A DNA stretch of 64,000 bases, taken from contig NZ_CDBH01000046.1 of the NCBI RefSeq assembly GCF_000820305.1, positions 25,574 to 89,573 on the forward strand, read 5' to 3'. Positions 7,799 through 17,734 of this stretch are shown here, one piece after another; position 1 is the stretch's first letter, and each line of letters begins with the position of its first letter. This stretch comes from Aeromonas dhakensis (lineage in GTDB: Bacteria; Pseudomonadota; Gammaproteobacteria; Enterobacterales; Aeromonadaceae). The notes under the pieces were generated by a model. The model worked only from the letters and a program-made list of their open reading frames with translations, did not search any database and was not told where the DNA came from. The translations under genes and the position numbers were made by a program.

Positions 7799-8676
7799 GC
7801 CTGCTCCGCCAGCTTGGCAAAGGGCTGACCCATGCGGGTGGTGACCCCGTTGGCCAGATGGGGCTCGAAACCGGCCAGCATGCCCGGACCAAACAGGCAG
7901 ACCACGGTACTGCCCAGCTTGAACAGCCCCATCTCGGCGCCTTTTTGCAGGGTGATGGCCTCGTCGCCTGTGTAGTCCCAGCGCACCACCTTCTTCTCTT
8001 TGGTCGGCGCTATGTTGCCGGCCCAGATGGTCTCGATGCTGGCCACGATGGTGGCACCGACCAGCACCAGCGCCATGGGGCCGTGCGGGGTGCGGAAGGT
8101 GGCCACCACCCGCTCGTTGCGGGCAAACAGGTTGGGCACGTTCTCGGCGGTGAGCGGGTTGACGGAGAAGAGATCCCCTGGCACGAACACCATGCTCTCC
8201 AGCACGCCGTCCAGCGGCATGTGGATGCGGTGATAATCCTTGGGTGCCAGGTAGATGGTGGCGAAGTCGCCATCCTTGAACGGCGCCACCAGATCCTCAT
8301 AACCGCCCAGCAGCTCGCGGGCGCTGTAGTCGTGGCCCTTGGCCTGGATGATGCGGCCCTGCTGGATCGGACCGAGCTGGCTGACGGTGCCATCCACCGG
8401 CAGGGCCAGGGTCATGGCGTCTTCCACCAGGGGGCGAATACCGGGCTTGAGTTCGCGGGTGAAGAACTCGTTGAAGCTCTTGTAGTGGGCAGGGCTCTCG
8501 TGCAGCGCCTCGCTCATGTCGACCTGGTACTGCTTGATAAAGGCCTCGATCACCCTGGTGGTGAGGTTGCCCGCTTCGGCGGCGGCAAGCTTGCCCACCA
8601 GGCGGGAGAGGGCGTGTTTGGGCAGACAGTATTGACCGGCAATTTTCAGGTTGTCAGTAATGCTCATGTTCATCAT
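7795..8676 (-). CDS. psd: Phosphatidylserine decarboxylase
   Basis: A proenzyme that self-cleaves to form a pyruvoyl group and decarboxylates phosphatidylserine to phosphatidylethanolamine at the inner membrane. The cleavage motif FKLGSTVV is at about residues 252-259, with the Ser converted to pyruvate. Family blocks such as [24 protein letters not shown] and [10 protein letters not shown] are present. Length (about 293 aa) is normal, without the long acidic tail of E. coli Psd. The start is ambiguous: TTG 8679, ATG 8676 and ATG 8667 are all in frame and none has a strong ribosome binding site. It lies 19 bases downstream of rsgA, the usual arrangement. Confidence 0.95.
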   Translation of the reverse strand: MMNMSITDNLKIAGQYCLPKHALSRLVGKLAAAEAGNLTTRVIEAFIKQYQVDMSEALHESPAHYKSFNEFFTRELKPGIRPLVEDAMTLALPVDGTVSQLGPIQQGRIIQAKGHDYSARELLGGYEDLVAPFKDGDFATIYLAPKDYHRIHMPLDGVLESMVFVPGDLFSVNPLTAENVPNLFARNERVVATFRTPHGPMALVLVGATIVASIETIWAGNIAPTKEKKVVRWDYTGDEAITLQKGAEMGLFKLGSTVVCLFGPGMLAGFEPHLANGVTTRMGQPFAKLAEQA

Positions 8677-8695
8677 CAACGTAGGTTAAACAGGG

Positions 8696-9730
8696 TCACA
8701 GGCGTGCCTGTTGGCGACCGTGACGGGCTTCCTGCATGGTTTCCAGGATGCGGTGATAGTTGTGGAAGCGATCGGCGCTGATGGCGCCCGCTTCGACCGC
8801 GGCGCGCAGGGCGCAGCCGGGATCGTCCTTGTGGGTACAGTCGCGGAACTTGCAACCGCCCAGATAATCGCGGAACTCGACGAAGCACCAGGTGATACGG
8901 TCGGCCTCCAGATGCCAGAGGGCGAACTCGCGGATCCCGGGGGAGTCGATGAGATCGCCGCCGCTCGGGAAGTGGTAGAGCCGCGCCGTGGTGGTGGTGT
9001 GCTGGCCGAGCCCCGAGTTCTCGGAGATCTCGCCGGTGAGCACATCCAGCCCCGGCATCAGGGCGTTGGTCAGTGACGACTTGCCGACCCCGGACTGGCC
9101 GACGAAGATGCTGATCTTGTCGGTCAGGGCGGCTTTCAGCTCATCGAGCCCTTCGCCGCTCTCGCAGCTCACCAGCAGCACCTCGTAATTGAGCTTGCGG
9201 TAGGTTTCGAGCTGGCGCTCGATGCGGGCGCGGGCGGCATCATCGAGCATGTCGACCTTGTTCAGCACGATGAGGGGGCGGATCTCCACATCCTCGGCGG
9301 CCACCAGATAGCGGTCGACGATGTTGGTGGAGAACTCGGGCATCACCGCCGAGACGATGATGATCTGGTCGATGTTGGCGGCGATGGGTTTGACCCCGTC
9401 GTAGAAATCCGGCCGGGTCAGCACCGAGTGACGCGGGTGCACCGCCTCGATGACGCCGGCGGTCGCGGCATTGAGGCCGGGACGCCATACCACCTTGTCG
9501 CCGCACACCAGGCTGCTGATGCTGCTACGCCGCAGGTTGCTGCGGTGGATGGTGCCATCGCTAGCCTCGACGTCTGCATGCTGACCAAAACGGCTGATCA
9601 CCACCCCTTCGATGGCCGGCCCGAACAGGGTGTCATCCACCTCTGTGGTGTGCTCTTTTTGCAGCCGACGCTCGCGGTTGGCCTGGACGCGCCTTTGTTG
9701 ACCCAGATTGAGTTTTGCTTTCTTTGCCAC
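8696..9730 (-). CDS. rsgA: Ribosome small-subunit-dependent GTPase A
   Basis: A circularly permuted GTPase that assists late maturation of the 30S subunit. The G motifs occur in permuted order: NKVDML (G4), then GQSGVGKSS (P-loop), then DSPGIREF (G3). The basic N-terminus leads into an OB fold. The C-terminal zinc knuckle contains [15 protein letters not shown] chose GTG 9730 (giving [14 protein letters not shown]) because it matches the N-terminus of known RsgA proteins; the frame stays open farther upstream but runs into the divergent orn promoter. It is the first gene of the leftward rsgA-psd operon. Confidence 0.94.
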   Translation of the reverse strand: MAKKAKLNLGQQRRVQANRERRLQKEHTTEVDDTLFGPAIEGVVISRFGQHADVEASDGTIHRSNLRRSSISSLVCGDKVVWRPGLNAATAGVIEAVHPRHSVLTRPDFYDGVKPIAANIDQIIIVSAVMPEFSTNIVDRYLVAAEDVEIRPLIVLNKVDMLDDAARARIERQLETYRKLNYEVLLVSCESGEGLDELKAALTDKISIFVGQSGVGKSSLTNALMPGLDVLTGEISENSGLGQHTTTTARLYHFPSGGDLIDSPGIREFALWHLEADRITWCFVEFRDYLGGCKFRDCTHKDDPGCALRAAVEAGAISADRFHNYHRILETMQEARHGRQQARL

Positions 9731-9821
9731 TCGATTCGCCAGTTTATGAACAGATCCAAAGCCAGTATGATACATGCAAATTGGCAAAATTCCGCCATTC
9801 CTCCCAATAGAGAGAGCAATC

Positions 9822-10367
9822 ATGACAGTCAGCGCGCAGAACCTGGTATGGATCGACATGGAGATGACGGGCCTTGACCCTGAGGAAAACGTGGTACTGG
9901 AGATTGCCACCATCGTCACCGACAAGGACCTGAACGTGCTGGCCGAAGGGCCGGTTATCGCCATTCACCAGAGCGACGAAGAGCTGGCCAAGATGGACGA
10001 CTGGAACGTCAACACCCACACCAAGAGCGGTCTGGTGGCCCGGGTCAAGGCGAGCCAGCACGACGAGGCGAAAGCCGTCGCCGAGACCCTCGACTTCATT
10101 CGCCAGTGGGTGCCGGAGCGCACCAGCCCGCTGTGCGGCAACAGCATCGGCCAGGATCGCCGCTTCATGGTCAAGCACATGAGCGATCTGGAAGCCTTCT
10201 TCCACTATCGCAACGTCGATGTCAGCACCATCAAGGAGCTGGTACGCCGCTGGCAGCCGGAGCTGCTGGATCAGTTCAAGAAGAGCGGTACCCACCAGGC
10301 GCTGGACGACATCCGCGAATCCATTGCCGAACTGCAGTTTTACCGCAGCCACGTCTTCAAGATCTGA
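9822..10367 (+). CDS. orn: Oligoribonuclease
   Basis: A 181-residue DEDDh-family 3'-5' exoribonuclease that degrades 2- to 5-nucleotide RNAs, including pGpG from c-di-GMP breakdown. Exo I is [14 protein letters not shown] with the catalytic Asp and Glu. Exo II is around [11 protein letters not shown], and Exo III is [11 protein letters not shown]. The start ATG 9822 follows GAGAGAG. It is divergent from rsgA, as in E. coli. A likely -10 (TATGAT) is at 9766-9771. Confidence 0.97.
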   Translation: MTVSAQNLVWIDMEMTGLDPEENVVLEIATIVTDKDLNVLAEGPVIAIHQSDEELAKMDDWNVNTHTKSGLVARVKASQHDEAKAVAETLDFIRQWVPERTSPLCGNSIGQDRRFMVKHMSDLEAFFHYRNVDVSTIKELVRRWQPELLDQFKKSGTHQALDDIRESIAELQFYRSHVFKI

Positions 10368-10458
10368 CGCCCAGGCAAGGGATTGCCCCGCTCTGGTTGC
10401 TAAAATCGACAGTTCGACCAGCTTTTGAGCGAACGCGCGCAACCAGACAAAAAAGCCC

Positions 10459-10486
10459 TTGCAATTGGAATGACTGCTCTTATAAT
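10459..10486 (+). promoter_or_regulatory. Promoter of the tRNA-Gly array
   Basis: TTGCAA (-35), a 16-base spacer and a perfect TATAAT (10481-10486), about 60 bases before the first tRNA-Gly. Confidence 0.8.
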
Positions 10487-10545
10487 TCGGCTCCCGTACA
10501 GTAGCGCAAGCAACCAAATGCTGTACGGCCTGTTTTAAGGTAGTT

Positions 10546-10621
<76 letters not shown>

Positions 10622-10657
10622 AAATCTGATGATGACACTGGTGCAAACCAGCCCGAT

Positions 10658-10733
<76 letters not shown>

Positions 10734-10765
10734 ATCATCAGCCAGCCTCAAGACAACCTAATGTT

Positions 10766-10841
<76 letters not shown>

Positions 10842-10865
10842 AAAATTTGTAAGTGGTATTCCGAT

Positions 10866-10941
<76 letters not shown>

Positions 10942-10965
10942 ATCACTTGCAGATGACATTCTGTT

Positions 10966-11041
<76 letters not shown>

Positions 11042-11079
11042 AACAGTTTCTAGTAGATATGTGTAAGTGACATTCCGTT

Positions 11080-11155
<76 letters not shown>

Positions 11156-11179
11156 ATCACTTGCAAATGACATCCTGTT

Positions 11180-11264
<85 letters not shown>

Positions 11265-11326
11265 CAAATTCAATCTCTCTCCCCCAAGTTCACGAATCCA
11301 GTTGCTCAATACAATCACTGCCACAT

Positions 11327-11405
<79 letters not shown>

Positions 11406-11583
11406 AGAAGTCCTCACCATCCATTTGAATTGCCCATTACATCGCGCTGCGATGATTTGTCGTATCCGGCGTTCAGCCAGATCAGATCCATGTTTGCTGT
11501 ACTCGTGTCGTACACAAGGGCGGGAAGGGCTGTTGCTGCTGCGGGCAGGTTGATGATCGTGGCGGGGAAGGGGAAATGGCAGG

Positions 11584-11615
11584 CAAAAAAATAGGAGGGG
11601 CGATGGCTCCTCCTA
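11584..11615 (-). terminator. Intrinsic terminator of the cold-shock gene
   Basis: On the minus strand, TAGGAGG...CCTCCTA is followed by a run of seven T residues. It begins 20 bases after the stop codon. Confidence 0.8.
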
Positions 11616-11634
11616 CCGGCTCACTGGCGCTGGC

Positions 11635-11844
11635 TTAGATAACGGTAACGTTCTCAGCCTGAGGACCTTTTTTGCCCTGGGTCACAGTGAACTGTACTTT
11701 TTGACCTTCAGCCAGGGTCTTGAAACCGGCGCTCTGGATGGAGGAGAAGTGAACGAAAACGTCCGGTCCCTGGGATTGCTCGATGAAGCCAAAACCCTTG
11801 GTCTCGTTGAACCATTTTACTTGGCCGGTGCGAATGTCAGACAT
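11635..11844 (-). CDS. CspA-family cold-shock protein
   Basis: A 69-residue OB-fold nucleic-acid chaperone. RNP1 is KGFGFI and RNP2 is VFVHFSSI, in the normal positions; the start [20 protein letters not shown] and the end PQAENVTVI are typical. Members of this family melt RNA secondary structure at low temperature or in stationary phase. Transcription from the promoter at 11984-12011 gives a leader of about 130 bases, the type of leader that controls cspA translation in E. coli. I cannot tell whether the gene is cold-induced or constitutive. Confidence 0.95.
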   Translation of the reverse strand: MSDIRTGQVKWFNETKGFGFIEQSQGPDVFVHFSSIQSAGFKTLAEGQKVQFTVTQGKKGPQAENVTVI

Positions 11845-11976
11845 GTGGTAAGTCCTATCTATAACAAAATGAAACTAAGCCTGGTTGGGCAGCATTTGCC
11901 TAGAAAGCAGGGGTTGAAGCATGACTGACCACGTCAATTTGTCCCAGTAGCATGTAGCACAATCCCTGTCTAAAGC
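11845..11976 (-). promoter_or_regulatory. Long 5' untranslated leader of the cold-shock gene
   Basis: About 130 bases between the predicted transcription start and the ATG contain no open frame worth noting. A leader this long is usual for cspA-type thermosensor mRNAs. I did not find a clear cold-box sequence. The purines TAGGAC just before ATG serve as ribosome binding site. Confidence 0.5.
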
Positions 11977-11983
11977 ACAAACG

Positions 11984-12011
11984 ATTGTACGTGAGCACGA
12001 TCCCTTGTCAA
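11984..12011 (-). promoter_or_regulatory. Sigma70 promoter of the cold-shock gene
   Basis: On the minus strand: consensus -35 TTGACA (12006-12011), 16-base spacer, -10 TACAAT (11984-11989). Confidence 0.85.
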
Positions 12012-12083
12012 TTTGGCACTTTTCATTTTTTGAGCAAGCTAAAAATATTGTGAAGTCAGTAGCTTGTTTCACGGGAGCCGGTC

Positions 12084-12114
12084 AAAAAAACGGGAGGCGC
12101 CAGGCCTCCCGTTT
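12084..12114 (-). terminator. Intrinsic terminator of the OapA-like gene
   Basis: On the minus strand, AACGGGAGGCCTGGCGCCTCCCG is followed by seven T residues. Confidence 0.88.
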
Positions 12115-12116
12115 CA

Positions 12117-12785
12117 TCACTCCTTGAGGGCGAATCCTTCGCCCTGTCGGTCGTAGCGATAGATGGCCTGACCGTAGGAGCGGATCTCGACCCGCTGGAT
12201 GCGGCGGGTGTCGTCCACCAGGATGAAGATGGCGCGACCGGACTGCAGGCGGGTCAGTGGGCGATCCGGCCCTTCGATGGCAATGAGGCGGCTCAGCTCG
12301 GCACCTGGCAGCTCGAACTTGCGGAAGATGGAGTAGAGGGTTTCACCGGCCTGCACATCGTGTTGCAGCCAGGTGCCGTTGACCTTCTCTTCCACCGGTT
12401 TGGCCGCGGCGGGGGCATTGCCGCTGGCGCCGTTGCCCACGGTGAGGGCCTGGGCCGGTACGGCGATGGGCACCGTCAGCGAACCGGACGGCGCCGCCTT
12501 GGGTTCGGTCGGGGCGGGTTCCCAGGCCAGTACCAGCAGCCAGAGCGGGATCAGGATCAGCAGCCCTATGGTGTGCTTGCGGGGCAGCGGGCTGGCCAGT
12601 TTGAACTTGCCAGTCCTGGGTTCCTGGCCGCGTTGGCCAAGTCCGCTCATGCCCTGGCCGATGCGTTGGCGCAGGGGCAGGGTAGCGGCATTGATACGAT
12701 GGAGCAGGGATCCTTGTGATTCGTCTTGGCGACGCTGCTGGGCTCGTCTGTTGTGGCCACGGGGGCGACGGTCCGGGGTGGGCAC
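12117..12785 (-). CDS. OapA/YtfB-family envelope protein with LysM-like domain
   Basis: 222 residues. A basic cytoplasmic N-terminus contains the OapA N-terminal signature (LPLRQRIGQGM), then one membrane segment (about residues 72-90, IGLLILIPLWLLVLAW). A Pro/Ala-rich periplasmic linker precedes a C-terminal OapA/LysM-like domain (VNGTWLQHDVQAGETLYSIF to the end). Relatives include Haemophilus OapA and E. coli YtfB, which binds glycans and localises to the division septum. The gene stands alone, with its own terminator. Confidence 0.85.
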   Translation of the reverse strand: MPTPDRRPRGHNRRAQQRRQDESQGSLLHRINAATLPLRQRIGQGMSGLGQRGQEPRTGKFKLASPLPRKHTIGLLILIPLWLLVLAWEPAPTEPKAAPSGSLTVPIAVPAQALTVGNGASGNAPAAAKPVEEKVNGTWLQHDVQAGETLYSIFRKFELPGAELSRLIAIEGPDRPLTRLQSGRAIFILVDDTRRIQRVEIRSYGQAIYRYDRQGEGFALKE

Positions 12786-12883
12786 GGCATTTACCTCTCA
12801 CTACATTGCCTGCCATCAGGCAAATTCGTGCCTATGGTAAACGGACTCGCCCCCGAGGGGGAGAGTCCTGACCGTGAAAATTA

Positions 12884-14986
12884 TCAGCTGAGACGAAATT
12901 GTCCCAACAATTGCTGTAAACGCTCGGCCGCCTGACGCAATGCCTGGCTGGCTTTGGCCGTCTCGGTGGCATCCTGGGCGATGTCGTTGGCCAGTGCGTT
13001 GGTTTTTGACAGATTGCCGGAGACGGTCTCGGAGACCGAGCTCTGCTCCTCGGCGGCGGAGGCGATCTGGTAGGTCATGTCGTTGATGGTGGAGATGGCC
13101 TGATAGATGCTGCCGAGCGCCTCTTCTGCCAGATCTGCTTCCCCTACCGCCTGATGGGTCAGCTGCTGGCTCTGGTTGATGGCGTTGACCGCGTTGGCCG
13201 AGCTGTGGCGGATCTTCTCGATCAGCTCCTGGGTATTCTGTACCGCCTGCTGGGTGTTGCCCGCCAGCTTGCGCACCTCGTCGGCCACCACCGCAAAGCC
13301 GCGGCCCTGCTCGCCGGCCCGGGCCGCCTCGATGGCTGCGTTGAGCGCCAGCAGGTTGGTCTGATCGGCAATGCCCTGAATGACGGTGAGGATGCTGGTG
13401 ATCTGCTCGCTGTCGTGAGCCAGCCCTTCCACCACCTCGGCGCCCTTGCCGGCTTCGGCGGCCACCTTGTGCATCGACTGGATCACCTGCTGGAAGCGCA
13501 CCTTGCCCTGATCCGCCGCGCCCTGGGCCTGTTTGGCTGAGTCGGCGGTGTTGTTGGCGTGGGTCGCAACCTCCTGGCTGACGTAGGACATCTCCTGCAC
13601 CGCAGTCAGCATCTGTTCCATCTCCGCCTGGTGGTGCTGCAGGTTGTTGTCGGTTTGGCCGGCGATGCGGTCGGTGTCGCCGGCGTGACGGTTGACCTCG
13701 CTGGCGGTCTTGAGCACATCCCCCAGCAGCACCTGTAGCTTGTCGATGAAGCGGTTGATGCCCTTGGCCAAATCCCCCAATTCATCCTGGGACTGGGTAT
13801 TGAGCCGCTTGGTGAGATCTCCCTCGCCATCGGCGATGTCATCCACCAGGCTCACCATTTGGCGGATGGGGCCTGTGATGCTGCGGGCAATGACCAGCAT
13901 GGTGGCCAGCGCCAGCACCAGCACCACGACGGCACCCACCAGTTGCTGGGTCATGGCGGCCCGGTTCATGTCGCCCAGCTGGGCTTCCAGCTGATCGGCA
14001 CCGGCCAGCACCACCTTGTAGGGCAGGGTGACGATGATGGCCCAGTTGCGGCTCATACCCGGCACCGCGATGGGTACCGAGATGCGAAACGCATCGTCGA
14101 GCTCCTCGCGCTGTACCTCGGGTTTGAGGTACTGCTGCCAGCCGTTGCCGAGCAGCTTGTCGGCGCGACTGCCGAGCAGGCTGGCATCCCTGCTGGTGCC
14201 GGTGATGACGCCGGCGGCGCTGACGATCAGGGTCTCGCCCTTGCCGTCATAGATGTTGCTGTTGAGGGACTGGGCCTGACGGCTGATGGAGTCCACCGCC
14301 AGATCGAGGGCGGCTATCCCCTTGAACTGGCCGCCCACCATGATGGGGGTGGTGATGGTGCTCACCAGCACCTGCTGGCCGTTGATGTCCACCTTGAAGG
14401 GGTCGATGAGGCAGGAGCGCCCCTCCCGTTTCGGGCAGGCGTAGTAGTCGTTGGCCGGATTGCCAAACTCATCCGGATCGCTCTTCTCGATGGAGAGCAG
14501 CAAATCGGTGCCGATCTGATCCTTGTCACGATAGAAGTAGGGGACGAAGCGCCCCTTGCTGTCGCTGCCCAGCGCCGTCTGGCCGGCAAAGCTGGCGTCC
14601 TGGCCGTCGAAGCCGTTGGGCTCGAAGCCGGCGAAGGCACCGTAGAGCTGGGGTTCGAGGGCGAGCTGGGCCTTGAGCAGGTCGGTGGCCTGCTGGCGAT
14701 CCAGCGGCAGCTTGCCCTCCTGCTGCAGGGCGAGGGCGCTGGCCATCTGCTGGGTATAGGAGAGCCCCTTTTGCAGCAGCTGGGTGATGGTGGCGGCCTC
14801 GGCACGGGCGTTGGCGCTGACCTTCTGCCAGGCCTCCTGCTGCAGGGCGGCGCGGCTGGAGCTGATGGTCAGCTTTTGGGTCTGTTGACCCGAGTACTGG
14901 TTGAGCAGGATCAGGATGACCAGGGCGGCGGTCATGGCGATCCCGGCCATCACCAGAATGCGATTCTGGATAGAACGGAACTGCAT
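12884..14986 (-). CDS. Methyl-accepting chemotaxis protein with a periplasmic dCache-type sensor
   Basis: 700 residues from ATG 14986, chosen because AAGGAAGAGACG precedes it; the frame stays open upstream. A first membrane segment (about 10-30) is followed by a large periplasmic sensor (about 35-330, including [20 protein letters not shown], typical of dCache domains). A second membrane segment ([20 protein letters not shown]), a HAMP domain and the cytoplasmic signalling coil follow. The tip [20 protein letters not shown] and [15 protein letters not shown] are the conserved CheA/CheW-binding hairpin. The ligand cannot be predicted. No C-terminal CheR-binding pentapeptide is seen. Confidence 0.92.
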   Translation of the reverse strand: MQFRSIQNRILVMAGIAMTAALVILILLNQYSGQQTQKLTISSSRAALQQEAWQKVSANARAEAATITQLLQKGLSYTQQMASALALQQEGKLPLDRQQATDLLKAQLALEPQLYGAFAGFEPNGFDGQDASFAGQTALGSDSKGRFVPYFYRDKDQIGTDLLLSIEKSDPDEFGNPANDYYACPKREGRSCLIDPFKVDINGQQVLVSTITTPIMVGGQFKGIAALDLAVDSISRQAQSLNSNIYDGKGETLIVSAAGVITGTSRDASLLGSRADKLLGNGWQQYLKPEVQREELDDAFRISVPIAVPGMSRNWAIIVTLPYKVVLAGADQLEAQLGDMNRAAMTQQLVGAVVVLVLALATMLVIARSITGPIRQMVSLVDDIADGEGDLTKRLNTQSQDELGDLAKGINRFIDKLQVLLGDVLKTASEVNRHAGDTDRIAGQTDNNLQHHQAEMEQMLTAVQEMSYVSQEVATHANNTADSAKQAQGAADQGKVRFQQVIQSMHKVAAEAGKGAEVVEGLAHDSEQITSILTVIQGIADQTNLLALNAAIEAARAGEQGRGFAVVADEVRKLAGNTQQAVQNTQELIEKIRHSSANAVNAINQSQQLTHQAVGEADLAEEALGSIYQAISTINDMTYQIASAAEEQSSVSETVSGNLSKTNALANDIAQDATETAKASQALRQAAERLQQLLGQFRLS

Positions 14987-15247
14987 CGTCTCTTCCTTGT
15001 TGGTGAGCGTTATTTGAATATCGGCCGGAGGAGGCAGCTCTCCAACACTTTGCATAGCAAATAGGAAACGGGGATTTTGTTTTGCGATCCCCTTCAAACA
15101 TCAGGTGGCAAGGGGGCGGACCGGTGCTTTGTTCCCCCTACTTTGGCTCGTGGCAGCGCCATGGTTTTCCCATCCGTCATTGTCGGTGCTAAAATGCGAC
15201 GGTTTTTTTAACGAATTGGCCCAAGGCCCTCTACACAAGGCTTAAAG

Positions 15248-16663
15248 ATGAAAGTCAAAACCCGTTTTGCTCCCAGCCCGACCGGCTTTTTGCATGTCGG
15301 CGGTGCCCGTACCGCACTCTATTCCTGGTTGTTTGCAAAGAACCAGGGCGGTGAGTTCGTGCTGCGTATCGAGGATACCGACCTGGAACGTTCCACTCAG
15401 GAGGCGATCGACGCCATCATTGAGGGCATGGAATGGCTGGAGCTGAACTGGGATGAGGGCCCCTACTACCAGACCAAGCGCTTCGATCGCTACAACGGTC
15501 TGATCGACGAGATGCTGGCCGATGGCCGCGCCTACAAGTGCTACTGCTCCAAGGAGCGGCTGGAAGCGCTGCGCGAAGGCCAGATGGCCAATGGCGAGAA
15601 GCCCCGCTATGACGGCAAGTGCCGCGACCACGCCCACGACCATCCGGCCGATGCGCCCCACGTCATCCGCTTCCGTAACCCCACCGAAGGCTCCGTGGTG
15701 TTCGATGACCACGTCCGTGGCCGCATCGAGTTCGCCAACACCGAGCTCGACGATCTGATCATCCGCCGTACCGACGGCGCGCCGACCTACAACTTCTGCG
15801 TGGTGGTCGATGACTGGGACATGGAGATCACCCACGTGGTGCGTGGCGAAGACCACATCAACAACACCCCGCGCCAGATCAACATCTACAAGGCGCTGAA
15901 TGCGCCGGTGCCGGAGTTTGCCCACGTTTCCATGATCCTGGGTGACGACGGTGCCAAGCTCTCCAAGCGCCACGGTGCTGTCTCCGTGATGCAGTACCGC
16001 GACGACGGCTACCTGCCGGAAGCGCTGCTGAACTATCTGGTGCGTCTGGGCTGGTCCCACGGCGATCAGGAGATCTTCAGCCTGGAGGAGATGATCAAGC
16101 TGTTCAGCCTGGATGCCATCTCCAAGTCTGCCTCCGCCTTCAACACCGACAAGCTGCTGTGGCTGAACAACCACTACATGCGCAGCCTGGATCCGGCCTA
16201 TGTGGCCAAGCATCTGGCCTGGCACATGGAAAACCAGAAGATTGACACCAGCAAGGGCCCATCACTGCCAGAAGTTGTCACTCTGCTGGCCGAGCGCTGC
16301 AATACCCTGGTGGAGATGGCCGCCCAGAGCCGCTATCTGTTTGAAGAGTACGAAGCGATCGACGAAGCGGCTGCCAAGAAGCACCTGCGCGGCGTCGCCG
16401 CCGAGCCGCTGACCCTGGCCAAGGCCAAGCTGGCTGCCCTGGAAACCTGGACCACCGAAGCGCTGCACGAGCTGATTGAAGCGACCGCCGCCGAGCTGGG
16501 TCAGGGCATGGGCAAGGTCGGCATGCCGCTGCGCGTAGCCGTCACCGGGCTGGGTCAGTCCCCTGGCATCGACGCCGTGATGGCGCTGGTGGGCAAGGAG
16601 CGGGTACTGGCCCGCATCGACCGCGCCCTGGCGTATATCGAAGCGCGCATGGCTGCCGAGTAA
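15248..16663 (+). CDS. gltX: Glutamyl-tRNA synthetase
   Basis: A 471-residue class I synthetase charging tRNA-Glu. The HIGH motif is in [14 protein letters not shown] (about 9-22) and the KMSKS-type loop is KLSKRHGA at about residue 236. The zinc-binding Cys cluster [10 protein letters not shown] is present. Length matches E. coli GltX. The start ATG 15248 fits the family. Immediately downstream lies a partial, diverged copy of its own last 42 codons (16681-16809). The operon ends at the terminator at 16831. Confidence 0.97.
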   Translation: MKVKTRFAPSPTGFLHVGGARTALYSWLFAKNQGGEFVLRIEDTDLERSTQEAIDAIIEGMEWLELNWDEGPYYQTKRFDRYNGLIDEMLADGRAYKCYCSKERLEALREGQMANGEKPRYDGKCRDHAHDHPADAPHVIRFRNPTEGSVVFDDHVRGRIEFANTELDDLIIRRTDGAPTYNFCVVVDDWDMEITHVVRGEDHINNTPRQINIYKALNAPVPEFAHVSMILGDDGAKLSKRHGAVSVMQYRDDGYLPEALLNYLVRLGWSHGDQEIFSLEEMIKLFSLDAISKSASAFNTDKLLWLNNHYMRSLDPAYVAKHLAWHMENQKIDTSKGPSLPEVVTLLAERCNTLVEMAAQSRYLFEEYEAIDEAAAKKHLRGVAAEPLTLAKAKLAALETWTTEALHELIEATAAELGQGMGKVGMPLRVAVTGLGQSPGIDAVMALVGKERVLARIDRALAYIEARMAAE

Positions 16664-16680
16664 GCTTGCCGTCGCACATT

Positions 16681-16809
16681 GCCGTCACCGGTCTGGGGTA
16701 ATCTCCCCCCGCCATCGATGCCGTGATGGCGCTGGTGGGCAAGGAGCGGGTACTGGCCCGCATCGACCGCGCCCTGGCGTATATCGAAGCGCGCATGGCT
16801 GCCGAATAA
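16681..16809 (+). pseudogene. Relic of a second gltX 3' end
   Basis: From GCCGTCACCGG to TAA this repeats the end of gltX at 16538-16663. The first 42 bases are diverged, with a TAA nonsense codon and one extra codon (CTGGGGTAATCTCCCCCC against CTGGGTCAGTCCCCT). The remaining 90 or so bases, from GCCGTGATGG to the stop, differ only at the last codon before stop (GAA for GAG). It still reads [20 protein letters not shown] up to MAAE-stop in its own frame, but has no start. Confidence 0.92.
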
Positions 16810-16830
16810 GCACCAGCCAGTACTTGCGGA

Positions 16831-16863
16831 AAGGGCTCCCGTACGGGGGCCCTTTGTTTTTGG
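16831..16863 (+). terminator. Intrinsic terminator after gltX and its relic
   Basis: AAGGGCTCCCGTACGGGGGCCCTTTG is followed by TTTTT. Confidence 0.82.
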
Positions 16864-16973
16864 CCAAAGGCCGGTTTTGTGACATAAAACAGCGAGATAG
16901 CTGTGCCATTGCCGGTTAAATCGGCTAACTGCTTGAATTTTGACTAAACGCGCGAATCGCCGTTATTTTTGGG

Positions 16974-17002
16974 TTGACAGCAAAGCGGCCGGTGCCTATC
17001 AT
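16974..17002 (+). promoter_or_regulatory. Promoter of the tRNA-Ala array
   Basis: Consensus -35 TTGACA, exact 17-base spacer, -10 TATCAT and a GC-rich discriminator (GCGCCTCC), the arrangement of stringently controlled stable-RNA promoters. Confidence 0.88.
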
Positions 17003-17047
17003 GCGCCTCCGTTGCCAGAGATAACTTTGGTAGCGCCGAGGTGAGTT

Positions 17048-17123
<76 letters not shown>

Positions 17124-17151
17124 AATTCTCCTCGAACAATCTGGAATCCAA

Positions 17152-17227
<76 letters not shown>

Positions 17228-17290
17228 GGTTCCTGATTGAAATGAAGTGCCCAGGGCAGTGCGGTGTGTATCACCCAAGCCGGCCTTTGT

Positions 17291-17366
<76 letters not shown>

Positions 17367-17414
17367 TTATTTAGGATGATTGGCCGCCAGAACCATTCAT
17401 TCAGTACCGAATTT

Positions 17415-17490
<76 letters not shown>

Positions 17491-17524
17491 AATTCAGAGT
17501 GACTCAACGTCACTCACACACATC

Positions 17525-17600
<76 letters not shown>

Positions 17601-17620
17601 TCTTTCGTACTGAAAGTAGA

Positions 17621-17654
17621 AAAGGCCACCGCACTGCGGTGGCCTTTTTGTTTT
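17621..17654 (+). terminator. Intrinsic terminator of the tRNA-Ala array
   Basis: AAAGGCCACCGCACTGCGGTGGCC followed by TTTTTGTTTT. Confidence 0.9.
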
Positions 17655-17687
17655 GCGCTCCGTTCACCAGTCGTGCCGACGATCCAT

Positions 17688-17715
17688 AAAAAAGCCCGCA
17701 TCGCTGCGGGCTTTT
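17688..17715 (-). terminator. Intrinsic terminator of the extracellular nuclease gene
   Basis: On the minus strand, AAAAGCCCGCAGCGATGCGGGC is followed by six T residues. Confidence 0.88.
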
Positions 17716-17734
17716 GGCTTGATGGCAAGGGTCA

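Noticed and set aside
15098..15247. A gltX promoter based on TAAAAT near 15190
   Set aside because: No -35 at a normal distance could be found; the nearest candidates need spacers of 22 bases or have weak matches.
17621..17715. Two neighbouring hairpins as a possible small RNA
   Set aside because: They are the terminators of the tRNA-Ala array and of the nuclease gene, with correct T-runs on opposite strands; no promoter lies between them.
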